A stretch of DNA of 64,000 nt, from NCBI GenBank assembly GCA_018857735.1, contig JABMCL010002596.1, positions 93,501-157,500 on the forward strand, in the 5' to 3' direction. A model generated the notes under the pieces. That model was not told the DNA's origin and searched no databases. It saw nothing but the letters and a program-made list of their open reading frames with translations. Source of the DNA: Alviniconcha marisindica (taxonomy: Eukaryota; Mollusca; Gastropoda; Provannidae). Shown here piece after piece: positions 22,577-32,376 of the stretch (positions are counted from its first letter, which is position 1; each line of letters starts with the position of its first letter). The translations under genes and the position numbers were made by a program.

Positions 22577-24178
22577 GGGTCAATGCACAAGGCATCCTAC
22601 CTGGTTCTATAGTGATGACCATGCCAGGCTCCAGCTTGGTGCTGCGAGAGACATCACTCGAGTCGTGGACATCCATCCCCAGGTAGTGGCCCACGTGGTG
22701 CGGACACAGATCTCTTGCCTTCTGCTCAACACACAGATACACATAGGTCTATTGCTTTCTGCTCAACACACAGATCTCTCATCTTCTGCTCAACACATAG
22801 ATACACATAGGTCTATTGCTTTCTGCTCAACACACAGATCTCTTGCTTTCTGCTCAACACACAGATACACATAGGTCTATTGCTTTCTGCTCAACACACA
22901 GATACACATAGGTCTATTGCCTTCTGCTCAACACACAGATACATATAGGTCTATCGCTTTCTGCTCAACACACTTATCTCTTGCTTTTTGCTCAACACAC
23001 AGATACACATACTGACATAGGTCTATTGCTTTCTGCTCAAAACACAGATCTCTTGCTTTCTGCTCAACACACAGATACACATAGGTCTATTGCTTTCTGC
23101 TCAACACACAGATACACATAGGTCTATTGCCTTCTGCTCAACACACAGACACATAGGTCTATTGCTTTCTGCTCAACACACAGATACACATAGGTCTACT
23201 GCTTTCTGCTCAACACACTTATCTCTTGCTTTTTGCTCAACACACAGATACACATAGGTCTATTGCTTTCTGCTCAACACACAGATCTCTTGCTTTCTGC
23301 TCAATACACAGACACAAACTTTGCTTTCTGCTCACCACGCAGACACAAACCTTGCTTTCTGCTCAACACACAGACACAAACCTTAACTGTCTGCTCAACA
23401 CACAGATCTATATATATTATACATAGGTCTCTTGCTTTCTGCTCAACACGCAGATACACACAGGTCTCTTGCTTTCTGCTCAACACACGCAGATCTCTTG
23501 ATTTCTGCTCAATACACAGATCTTTTGCTTTCTGGGCAACACAGACACAGACAGGTCTCTTGCTTTCTGCTCAACACACACAGATACAGACAGGTCTCTT
23601 GCTTTATGCTCAAAACACACAGGTCTCTTGCTTTTTGCTCAAAACACAGATGTACACACAGATCTCTTGCTTTCTGCTCAACATACAGATCTATCTCTTG
23701 CTATCTGCTCAACACAGATCTCTTGCTTTCTGCTCAACAGATACACACAGGTCTCTTGCTTTCTGCTCGGCACATAAATACACACAGGTCTCATTGCTTT
23801 CTGCTCGGCACATAAATACACACAGGTCTCTTGCTTTCTGCTCAACACACAGATGCTATCTGCTCAACACAGATCTTTGCTTTCTGCTCAACAGATGCAC
23901 ACATGTCTCTTGCCTTCTGCTCAACACACAGATACACACACACCGGTCAACACACAGATACACAGACGTCTCTTGCCTTCTGCTCAACACACAACGATGT
24001 GTGCAATCGCATACATCAACATCTGTGCACACGTTAAAAGTCCCAAACAGTGACAGCCATACCATGGTTTGGACATGTATACGAAAATACACACACAGAT
24101 AGGAATGGGCAGTGCCTTTCTTGTGCCTTACCCAGGTACGGTGATAGAATTTCCCATCAGGGACATTGAAGTACTTTA

Positions 24179-24209
<31 letters not shown>

Positions 24210-25606
24210 CACGTTGTCAAGGGAGGCTTTAATTACACAAAGACGGTGCAACGGCATTCCACCCGAGAACAGGCAACCAACAACTCCCATTCTTTCACCA
24301 GTCCAAGACACCCGCATGCTGGAAATCCAACAATACAAACGCAAGACTCATGGCTTTCGCACCTTCTCTTGCCTTGGACCCCACATTTGGAATTCACTCC
24401 CACAAGACCTTAGACACTGCTCAACCCTGTCATCTTTTAAAGCCAAACTGAAAACCTTCCTCTTCTCACAGTATTTCCATCCTAATATCTGTACCCAGTT
24501 TCTGCTACAGTCAATATGTGTGTGTGTGGGTGTGGGTGTTTGTAGTGCGTTTTTGTTGTGTGTTTTTTATAAATCTTTATATAAATTGTTTTGGTAGGAC
24601 TATGCTCTACATGTGTATAGAATATCATATTTAGGTTAATATGTATCATGTGAGCGCTCAGGGCGTTGATGAGTGCATGATAAATGTACATTATTATTAT
24701 TAAGACTGAAACCATTGCGGTCACCTTGACCACCTCGGTGGCGGGGGCATCACGGGACACAATGCCGAGAGTCTGCAGCTGCATGCCGAGCAGCGCCAGC
24801 ATCAGCCTGTAGATGTCGTCCAGCGAGTGGTGGCTTGTGCATATGTCAATGCAGCCCCTCTGGATCGACAGCGTTGCTTCATACAACTCTCGCTGTGCTG
24901 GACTGAACTTGCCTGAAAGACGACCATGGTGTTAGTGTAATTATCAGCAAAGGAACAAAAAGTTGGTTAGTTAGTGCTTGGGATGTTTAATCCTGTCAGA
25001 CGTGCCTGCCTGAAAGATGACCTTGGTCTCAGCGTAATTGTTAGACGAGGAACTTGAACTTGAAGTCAAAAACTTTATTTTTCCAAGGATTGTAGTTTAT
25101 GTTCATTTAGACCTGTGCAACAACTGTCCTTGCTAAACTACTGATTAAGAGAAAAATGGAGGGGGGGAAAAGAAAAAAAGATTAACTTTACAAACTTGAT
25201 TAACAGAATGTTATTGTAGTTCAGTTAGTGCTTGGGATGTTTACCCAAGCAGCTCACACACATACACATACACACACCACACACTACACATCACACAAAT
25301 CATCACACATCACAACACAACACACACACACACATGCACAACACACATGCTGCACACCAACACATGCAACAAACAACAATGAACAACACAAACACACACA
25401 CACACACACACACATGTGCACACACACACATACACACACACACACCTACACACACACCTACACCCACACAAAACAAACCCACACACACAACACACACACA
25501 CACACACTACAACACCACACACACACACATACACACACACCGACCTCACACACACCCCCCCCCCAAACACACACACAACATACACACACACACACATCCC
25601 ACCACA

Positions 25607-25637
<31 letters not shown>

Positions 25638-28600
25638 TACACACACACAACACACACACACACACACACATAACACACACACACACACACACACACACCA
25701 CACACAAACACATACACACATACAGTGCTAAGCCTCACCATTGACAGGCCAGGTGCGTGTCAGGTCGGACGTGTAGCCATGCAGCTCACACCCAGCATCC
25801 ATCAAGACGAGGTCACCATCAGCGATGACCTGGTTGTTGGCAATGTAGTGGATGGTATTGGCACGCGGACCTCCTGCACATCAATCAGTCAATCCATTGA
25901 AATGGATACTGGTGGTTGTTATCATCCGCTAGACAGATTTCTATGGGGCTACTCCATCTGCTTTACCAGCCCAACACCTTACCGCGAGGCCAAACCAGCT
26001 CACACATGCACAATATATATATATATACATCGCTCTCCTTTGTTGGCGATTCACACTGATATAACTGTCCTGGTGGACTGGACGTAAAACACCAATTTAC
26101 TTACTTCATTGTTGATTGACTCATTTTGGGGGGGACTCCGTCAAGTCAGTAAAAATCATGAAACAGTCGGGAAAAGTCCAGGCAACAATGAATCAAATGA
26201 CTTTGGTTTGACTCAAATCAATCATGCACCCCCACCCCATACCTCCATTTACCTACCTGCAACAACAGGGGGGTACGCCAGGTACTGCGCTCCTCTCACG
26301 CGACACTCAAAGTCCATCTTGGCCCACAGGTGAGCCTCCTGCACCTGTAGCAGTGTGCCGTCACGGCATTAGGCGCAGTCTTTCTCAAAGACACTCTGAC
26401 AAAGTTATGGCATTAGGCGCAGTCTTTCTCAAAAACACTCTGACAAAGTTATGGCATTAGGCGCAGTCTTTCTCAAAGACACTCTGACAAAGTTATGGCA
26501 TTAGGCGCAATCTTTTTGAAAGATACGCTTAGTCTTACAAAGTTATGGCATTAATCGCAGTCTTTTTGAAAGACACTCTTAGTCTTACAATGTTATGGCA
26601 TTAGGCGCAGTCTTTCTCAAGTTATGGCACTAGACTTTCAAAAGACATTCTTGCAAAGTTATGGCATTAGGCAGATAGTCTTTTTGAAAACACTCTAAGT
26701 TATGGCATTAGGCACAGTCCTTCTGAAACTGCAAAGTTATGGCATTAGGCAATTATTTTTTGGAAAGGCACTCTTACAAAGTTATGGCATTAGCCTCAGT
26801 CTTTCTCAAAGACAGTCTTGCAAAGTTATGCATTAGGCACAGTTTTTTGAAAGACACTCTTACAAAGTTATGGCAATAGGTGCAGTCTTTTTGAAATTGC
26901 AAAGTTATGGCATTAGGCACAGTCTTTCTCAAAGACACTATGACAAAATTATGGCATTAGGCGCAGTCATTTCTGAAACTGCAAAGCATTAAGCACAATC
27001 TTTCTAAAAGATGCTCTTTCAAAGTTATGGCGTTAGGCTCAGTCTTTCTCAAACACATTCTTGCAAAGTTATGGCATTAAGCACAGTCTTTCTGAAACTG
27101 AAAAGTTATGGCATTAAGCACATACTTTTTGGAAAGGCACTCTTAGTCTTACACAGTTATGGCATTAGGCTCAGACTTTCTCAAAGACACTCTTGCAAAG
27201 TTATGGCATTAGGCACAATCTTTTTGAAAGACACTCTTACAATGTTATGTCATTAGACACAGTCTTTCTGAAACTGAAAAGTTATGGCATTATGTGCAGT
27301 CTTTCTGAAAGACACTCTTTGTCTCATACAAAATTACGGCATTAGGCAGTCTTTCTGAAACTGCAAAGTTGGCATTAGGCACATAATTCTCAGAAAGGCA
27401 CTCTTACAAAGTTATGGCATTAGGTTCAGTCTTTCACAAAGACACTCTTGCAAAGTTATGGCATTAGACGCAGTCTTTTTGAAAGACACTCTTATAGAGT
27501 TATGGCATTAGGTGCATTTTTTCTGAAACACGCTCTTGCAAAGTTATGGCATTAGGAACAGTCTTTCTGAAACACACTCTTGCAAAGTTATGGCACTCAC
27601 TACTGAGAGCCCCTTCAAGCACTCACTACTGGGAGCTCCCCCCCCCCTTTTTTTTTTAAGCACCCACTAACTAATGAGAGCCCTGGAACATCAGACTTGC
27701 CTGAGGATGAGAAAACCTCATGACATCGATGAAAGCTTCTGACGCTATCTGCACAGTCTGCTGCATCAACTCCACCTCTGCTGGTGATTTCTTCACCCGC
27801 AAATTGTGCATCAGGCGTGTCGTGTTCTCCATAGCCTTGTGCCGCTCCTGGCCAATCATCGTCAACATGATGTTACTATGGAGATGACTCTGGACAGGGT
27901 TGGTGAAGTCGTACCACAGCAGGAACTTGTGGTGATCCTTGCAGAAACAGGACAGGAACTGCTCCAGCTCACAGTAGTTGTATGCGCAGTCGATGCCTGT
28001 CAATTCCACTGCCCCTTTTTTGCCTGACCGCGGACCTTCCCAGAGTTCTTTGCAGGGATCCTTCTTTGGCACGAATAAAATGGATTGGTGGTTGTCGCTG
28101 TTGCTCGAGTGAATCACCAAAACGCTGTTGGGTTCCTGGAAGCCGCTCAGGTATAAAAAATCAGAGTTTTGTCGGAAAGGGTAGGGAATGTCATTCGTCA
28201 TGTAAACCTTGCATGCAGAGGGGAAAACAAAGAGGTGGTCGTCAACATTGTTACATCCCTTGACCATGTTTCTCGCCATGGTAACCAGCATTGTCCTTCG
28301 CCTCCGGTACTCCTCCTTGGTGATGTTGGGAGTGACCTCCCCGCTGCTGAGCAAGTGTGGGTGGGTTTGGGCAGCTGGCTGCCCAAAACATCGCACTGCG
28401 GGTCGGGACAGCGATGGCAGTGACGTGGAACAAACTGGAGCAGATGTTTTCATCCGTGAGGGACTCAGGACACAGGCATGGTTATTAAGAGACTGTGAGT
28501 GTGAGGAAAGCGCTGATGACATCCATCTGTGCTGCTGGGAATTGAAGGGACTCTGCGAAGGAGGACGCAGCAGCCTGGAGAGAATCTGTAGCTTCTTCAT
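21384..28600 (-). CDS. XPNPEP3: Xaa-Pro aminopeptidase 3, mitochondrial (complete, 6 exons)
   Basis: The exons in transcript order are 28600-27701, 26344-26257, 25873-25739, 24912-24725, 22721-22601 and 21547-21384, giving 531 aa (human is 507). This M24B metallopeptidase removes N-terminal residues preceding proline, notably from imported mitochondrial proteins. Residues 1-85 are Ser/Arg-rich with no acidic residue, as in a mitochondrial presequence. Residues 86-235 are the aminopeptidase P N-domain, including [19 protein letters not shown] at 136-154. [13 protein letters not shown] (267-279) opens the pita-bread catalytic domain. All five metal ligands are present: D355 and D366 (MDAGCE, TSD), H449 (GHYLG), E476 (TIEPG) and E500 (RIEDN), with the same spacings as in human (11, 27 and 24 residues for the last gaps). 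The start was set at the ATG at 28600; an upstream in-frame TTG is not a eukaryotic start. Intron 1 has a GC donor, the others GT-AG. It is head to head with ST13. Confidence 0.96.
21780..22340. repeat. ~24-bp (ACTCACACCCATACTCACAC)-type minisatellite
   Basis: Irregular units of CATACTCACACTCA fill most of XPNPEP3 intron 5. Two longer duplications are superposed: AGAATAGTGCACCACACCTAC (about 21778 and 21921) and a segment with ACTGTCATATCTG at about 22190 and 22355. Confidence 0.9.
22441..22573. repeat. (CA)n microsatellite next to XPNPEP3 exon 5 donor
   Basis: A CA run, GT on the gene strand, begins 28 bases past the 5' splice site of exon 5. Confidence 0.95.
22601..22721 (-). CDS. XPNPEP3: XPNPEP3 exon 5, His and Glu ligands
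   Basis: It encodes [20 protein letters not shown] and then SSDVSRS...[12 protein letters not shown], with H449 and E476. The acceptor is GTTGAGCAG|AAG and the donor CCAG|GTAGGA. The acceptor and the first 18 exon bases are repeated many times in the upstream intron. A GT tract begins about 25 bases after the donor. Confidence 0.95.
22701..23995. repeat. Exon-edge minisatellite upstream of XPNPEP3 exon 5
   Basis: Several dozen units of CTCTTGCTTTCTGCTCAACA plus CACAGAT, often extended by ACACATAGGTCTATTG, are present. Read on the gene strand each contains GTTGAGCAG|AAAGCAAGA, which is the exon 5 acceptor and exon start, and many extend to GATCTGTGTGT. The array therefore begins inside exon 5 (about 22701) and multiplies its 3' splice site. 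Open frames on the + strand are repeat artefacts. Confidence 0.92.
24000..24175. repeat. Dispersed repeat copy (intron 4 of XPNPEP3)
   Basis: It contains ACGTTAAAAGTCCCAAACAG, GACAGCCATACCATGG and TAGGAATGGGCAGTGC, followed by a poly-A and (TA)n tract at 24176-24208. It is the same family as at 18890, 58695 and 63770. Confidence 0.75.
24306..24707 (+). mobile_element. LINE 3' end, antisense in XPNPEP3 intron 4
   Basis: It is nearly identical to the copy at 2942: [48 protein letters not shown], then TTGTTTTGGTAGGACTATGC and ATAAATGTACATTA(TTA)n. The tail ends about 18 bases from the 5' splice site of exon 4. Confidence 0.88.
24725..24912 (-). CDS. XPNPEP3: XPNPEP3 exon 4
   Basis: It encodes [40 protein letters not shown] and a tail with [18 protein letters not shown], matching the human ELYEAVLEIQRDCL...NIYSMML segment. 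The acceptor is CTTTCAG|GC and the donor AAG|GTGACC. An antisense LINE 3' end ends about 18 bases after the donor. Confidence 0.94.
24950..25245. other. XPNPEP3 intron 3, non-array part
   Basis: It contains a duplicated phrase (TAGTGCTTGGGATGTTTA at about 24973 and 25227) and the motif AGTCAAAAACTTTATTTTTC. No exon was seen. Confidence 0.5.
25250..25724. repeat. (CA)n-rich tract in XPNPEP3 intron 3
   Basis: A compound CA/CACAA/CCCC microsatellite fills the donor-proximal half of intron 3. On the gene strand it is GT/TG-rich and lies just downstream of the exon 3 donor. All six-frame open frames here are dinucleotide artefacts. Confidence 0.95.
25739..25873 (-). CDS. XPNPEP3: XPNPEP3 exon 3, first two metal ligands
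   Basis: It encodes [34 protein letters not shown] and WPVNG, with ligands D355 and D366. The acceptor is TGTGCAG|GAG and the donor AATG|GTGAGG. A GT/TG-rich tract (the complement of the CA tract at 25250-25724) starts about 15-20 bases after the donor. Confidence 0.95.
25925..26003 (-). mobile_element. SINE family 2 fragment (tRNA-like head)
   Basis: On the - strand it reads TGAGCTGGTTTGGCCTCGCG and GTAAGGTGTTGGGCTGG, matching the heads at 17893 and 60927. Confidence 0.7.
26257..26344 (-). CDS. XPNPEP3: XPNPEP3 exon 2
   Basis: It encodes [20 protein letters not shown] and [10 protein letters not shown], matching the family's [23 protein letters not shown] region. The acceptor is GCTACAG|GTG and the donor GCAG|GTAGGT. 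The length is 29 codons plus one base. A 1.2-kb minisatellite begins about 15 bases upstream of the acceptor. Confidence 0.94.
26360..27600. repeat. ~45-bp minisatellite filling XPNPEP3 intron 1
   Basis: Units are built on AAAGTTATGGCATTAGGC and GCAGTCTTTCTCAAAGACAC plus TCT(TA/GAC), with many indels. They run from about 15 bases outside the exon 2 acceptor to about 100 bases from the exon 1 donor, so the intron is essentially the array. Confidence 0.94.
27701..28600 (-). CDS. XPNPEP3: XPNPEP3 exon 1 (coding), residues 1-300
   Basis: It holds exactly 300 codons: the presequence, the N-domain and the first part of the catalytic domain up to MRFSHPQ. The donor is CAG|GCAAGT, a GC-type 5' splice site otherwise matching consensus perfectly. 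The bases just before the ATG (TTCTGTTTCAG at about 28608-28618 on the - strand) look like a 3' splice site, so a 5' UTR exon may exist upstream. The first roughly 100 bases are tandemly duplicated upstream. Confidence 0.94.
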
Positions 28601-28740
28601 TGCTTCTGAAACAGAATGCAACTTGTGAATTTTGCTGCTGGGATTTAAAGGGACTCTGCCAAAAAGGATGCAGCAGTCTGGAGAGAATCTGTAGCTTCTT
28701 CATCGTTTCTCATTGAAACAGAATGCAACTTGTGAATTTT
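28601..28740 (-). repeat. Tandem duplication of the XPNPEP3 start region
   Basis: An upstream copy with ATG at 28703 encodes [20 protein letters not shown], against [20 protein letters not shown] at the real start (28600). The two ATGs are 103 bases apart, out of frame. From the upstream ATG the reading frame runs 72 codons and stops at 28485, inside exon 1. The duplicated piece includes the bases before the ATG (GAAACAGAATGCAACTTGTG on the + strand). Confidence 0.88.
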
Positions 28741-30110
28741 GTCTGAATAATATCATAACTGACAACAGCTATGTCATTTCTAATCCTACAGCAAGGTATC
28801 GCACTGACTAGAAACTGAAGCCTGTTTCAGTGTTTGCTTGAAGTTGAACTGAAGCTTAATGTCGAAAGAGACAGACTCAGCCCACCACAGCATTGACGCC
28901 ATGTGCTTGTAGTTGTATGGCCTCTCCCTCTCAAGTCATGCAGACTACTAACAATGCTGACCACCTGCTTCAAACACACCATCACTGAGAGTGAGAGGTG
29001 GTGATCAGATCCAGCCTCATATTAATCATAACTTCATACAGTCTGCCCCTCTCACCCTCAAAATCAACACCGCAGAGTGACAGAAGCACAATCACGTGAC
29101 AATGCCACCTACAAAGAGTACAATCTTCCACTAGTTCCAGTATGCAGGACTGTCTACTGTCAACACTCTTTATTCCCTTGGTCCATCGCCGAGTGGAACT
29201 GTCTTCTAGTTCCAGTTCCACCAGAGATGCGACTGCCCCCTTGGTACAATGGTAGCTCAGACGATAAAATTCCAGTTATCGGGTGTTGCACTTACAGTTC
29301 TAAGTAAAACTTAAAAACGAATCACACCCATAACCTGGGCCTGCCATACCTGCATCCACAGTACATACATGCATACGTATACATACATGCATGCATTGTA
29401 TTGTATGCATGGTATTACTATTAGTAATACTAATTAAATACATGCAGTGATATTGTATCGCATACTGTTGAAAGAATAATATCGGTCGCGAGCATTCCGC
29501 TCTCATGCTTTTAGTTTTACCAGTTCTGGTCTCCCTTATAGTCGTACACTTACATTTTACTACGTCTGAAAATTTACCTGTAAGTTGTAACGTTTTCAAC
29601 GTTTCACAGCTTTGTTGTTTGAAGATGATTATTTTTTCAACCCCAGTCTGTTGTCACAAAATGTAACACTGTGAGTGTGAGCGACATTGTCCAGAGGTCA
29701 AGCCAAAACTACAAAAGTGTTTGTGGCCCATTTCGGAATAGGCGGAAACTAGCATGATACTTGGTTTTGAGGAGCCGGAACTGGTACTGATCTTCTCCCC
29801 CCCCCCCCCCCCCCCCCAACACACACCCTTTTCTGACCAGAGACACTGCTGTAGTATCTTTGCTCTGACCGATCCCATTCTGATTATGATTTTTTTGTTT
29901 TTTCGTTTTTGTTTTGTGTGTGTGGTTAATTTTAGACACAGTCATGCGCAGTTCATGTGACCTTACTCCCATAGCCGCGGCGTTGATCAGTAATGAATGA
30001 ACCAGCTTGGGCCAAGATACAAGCATGTACTTTTATCTGGCGATAATACATTTCTTATGTCTTATCAAAAATATATTATGTTTGCGCCATGTCTAGGTCC
30101 TCTGAGTTAC

Positions 30111-30171
<61 letters not shown>

Positions 30172-30205
30172 ACGCACGCACTGATGCATACACGCGCGCG
30201 CGCGC

Positions 30206-30259
<54 letters not shown>

Positions 30260-32266
30260 ACACACACACACGCTTTTCAGTGCCGGAGTGTGCTAACTCG
30301 GTTCGGTTCGGTTGTGTTGCTTAATGTTCTCGGATGTCGGTTGACATATTAGGGACAAGCTGAGACCAATGCCGAAGCATGGTTCAAAGTTGCTTTACGT
30401 CCACGAAGTCATAAGGCTCGTTAGGACGGACAGCTCCTGAACTATGTGTTAACTCAAAAGCGAATTCCGGTTTAGTGCTTTCCCATCCCCCAAAAGAAAT
30501 TCATGGAAGTCTCAGACAATAAAAAATACACCGGCAAATCGTTGTGCATTCTAAGCTTATTGTACAAAATAATGATGATAATACAATAATAAAGCCACTT
30601 GCATCAAAAGCAAGTTAACACGCTGATAAGTACAAGTGTTGATCGTTTTTCTAACTCTTTTTGTTGTTGTTGCGAACATTGTATTTCGTTCCAGCCGAAT
30701 TTGAAGTTGACGTTTTGTAAAGATACATGAAGGTGAAGGTTGTTAGACACGCTTTGCAACGAAGCTGCTAGCCGGAGGTAAAAATTACGTTGCAGTCTAA
30801 AGGAATTATTTTAGTTTTCAAACTCTGCTGTACTTCAGAAGAAGGCATGTGCTAGTTTATTCTTTGCATATTGCAAATAAATCTGCACCTTGTCGTTGTA
30901 AATTAAATAGATTTGTTCCCGACCGACCGTGATACTGATATTGTGAATGTGACAGATCTAGAGCTAGGGGTGGCGTTGTTGCAGTTGACACAGTTTTATA
31001 TCATTCGTGTATTTTCTTCTGCTTCAGTATACTGTGATAGTCCAAGTTATTTGGTGGTGCACAAAAAATTTTTATAACATAATTTATACAGCGTGAATGT
31101 TTAAAAGACGAGTAAAAACTGGCGATACGATGATTTGTGTAAACTTGTTTGTGAATAACCCAAGCTCCCCAAAGGACTTCCTAGAAAAAAGAACGGACAG
31201 TCGTTTTTCTTTCCTTTGATAACGCTGACAGTTACAGGAGGAGAAAAAAACTGATCTTGAACTGAAAGTTCTAAGATAGTTTTATTCGTTTATCAAATAA
31301 TAGGGCAAGAATCCCCTATGATCGTTTTATTCTTTTAATGGGGCAACTGGCCTATTTACTATATTGCGTACATGTGGTAACATGTGTTGCCACTGTTGGT
31401 GGTTAGCCAGGGAAATTTAAATTTTTGCTTCAAGTGCATTATATGCGCCATGATCTAAAAAATAAAAAACAAATAAAAAAGAAAAAAGAAGCAAAATGTA
31501 TGTCACTTGTCGGTTGTCACTATGTGGCATTCAAAGCTGTGTAAAAAAACTAAAAATATGCATTTAAGTTAAAACACACATTTTTGTTGACATGATCCAT
31601 GCCACATAATATGCACACAAATGCCACCCCACCCCCACATTACTATCATTATGACATTAGTTTCACGCAGCACAGAGGAGATGTTTTTTGAAGCTAGATT
31701 AGTTTTAAAAGATGTGAGTGATGTTGAAATGAAATTGAAAAGCAAATTGGGATTGGAAAAGAGTTCTAATCTATACAAAACTCACCAAAAGGCACCTGAT
31801 GTTGGAAAGACGTCAAGTGCACCTGTGCTTTTTAAAAATCTTGTGCTGGCACTTTTGTGTTATTTCTGTTCCCCAGAATGCAACCCTGTTTCTGCCAATA
31901 TTTTATTGCCACCAAAACATTCAAGAAATATTAGACATTTGTGTCAGTCTCACTCAGTCAGTGCTGAATAAAATGGTCTTAGTAACGTGTGAGTATTGTG
32001 ATGATATGCAGCTATTAAATATTAGGCTTTTAATGCTTAGCTGCTGTAGCATTTCTGAAATTAAGTGCTACTTTTGTGTACAGAAGTTGAGTGAAATTGA
32101 GCTGATGAGATTATACTACATCGGTACATGTATGCATGTAGTATACATGTACAGAAGCTGAGTGAAATTGCGCCGTTCAGATCATACCAGTAGTCTGGCT
32201 TTGTTTGCTTTCTTGTTGCCAGACTAAAGCCACTGACTTGTCGTCTACCTGGGAACAGTTTCCAGG
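28741..32266. promoter_or_regulatory. Divergent intergenic region between XPNPEP3 and ST13
   Basis: This 3.5-kb stretch separates the two divergent coding starts and should contain both promoters and any 5' UTR exons. No TATA or CpG-dense core could be assigned by eye. It includes a C-run (about 29796-29817), a CA/CG microsatellite (30113-30256) and a dispersed repeat (about 30310-30450). The rest is AT-rich unique-looking DNA without recognised coding. Confidence 0.5.
30113..30256. repeat. (CA)n(CG)n(CA)n compound microsatellite
   Basis: A CA run, ACGC repeats, a pure CG run at about 30194-30208, more ACGC, then CA. Alternating purine-pyrimidine sequence over about 140 bp is capable of Z-DNA. 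It lies between the divergent genes. Confidence 0.93.
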
Positions 32267-32376
32267 ATGGAGAAGGAGCAGATCCACCTGTTGAAGAACT
32301 TTGTCTTGCTGTGTCAGACTGACCCGTCAGTCTTGCACAAGCCAGAACTGGCCTTCTACAAGCAGTACCTTCAATC
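32267..32376 (+). CDS. ST13: ST13 exon 1 (first coding exon)
   Basis: It encodes [19 protein letters not shown], then [18 protein letters not shown], aligning with the human dimerisation domain (DPSVLH conserved). The donor is AATC|GTGAGT. AGTTTCCAG immediately before GATGG could be a 3' splice site, so an upstream 5' UTR exon is possible. Confidence 0.93.

Noticed and set aside
23233..24102. 289-codon + strand open frame
   Set aside because: It is antisense to the XPNPEP3 intron 4 array and composed of its units, with no homology to any protein I know.
25228..25744. Thr/His-rich and Cys/Val-rich open frames
   Set aside because: These are (CA)n/(GT)n translation products; the end overlaps real XPNPEP3 exon 3 on the - strand.
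28601..28621. XPNPEP3 start seven codons upstream at 28621
   Set aside because: That codon is TTG on the gene strand, not ATG. The first in-frame ATG is at 28600.
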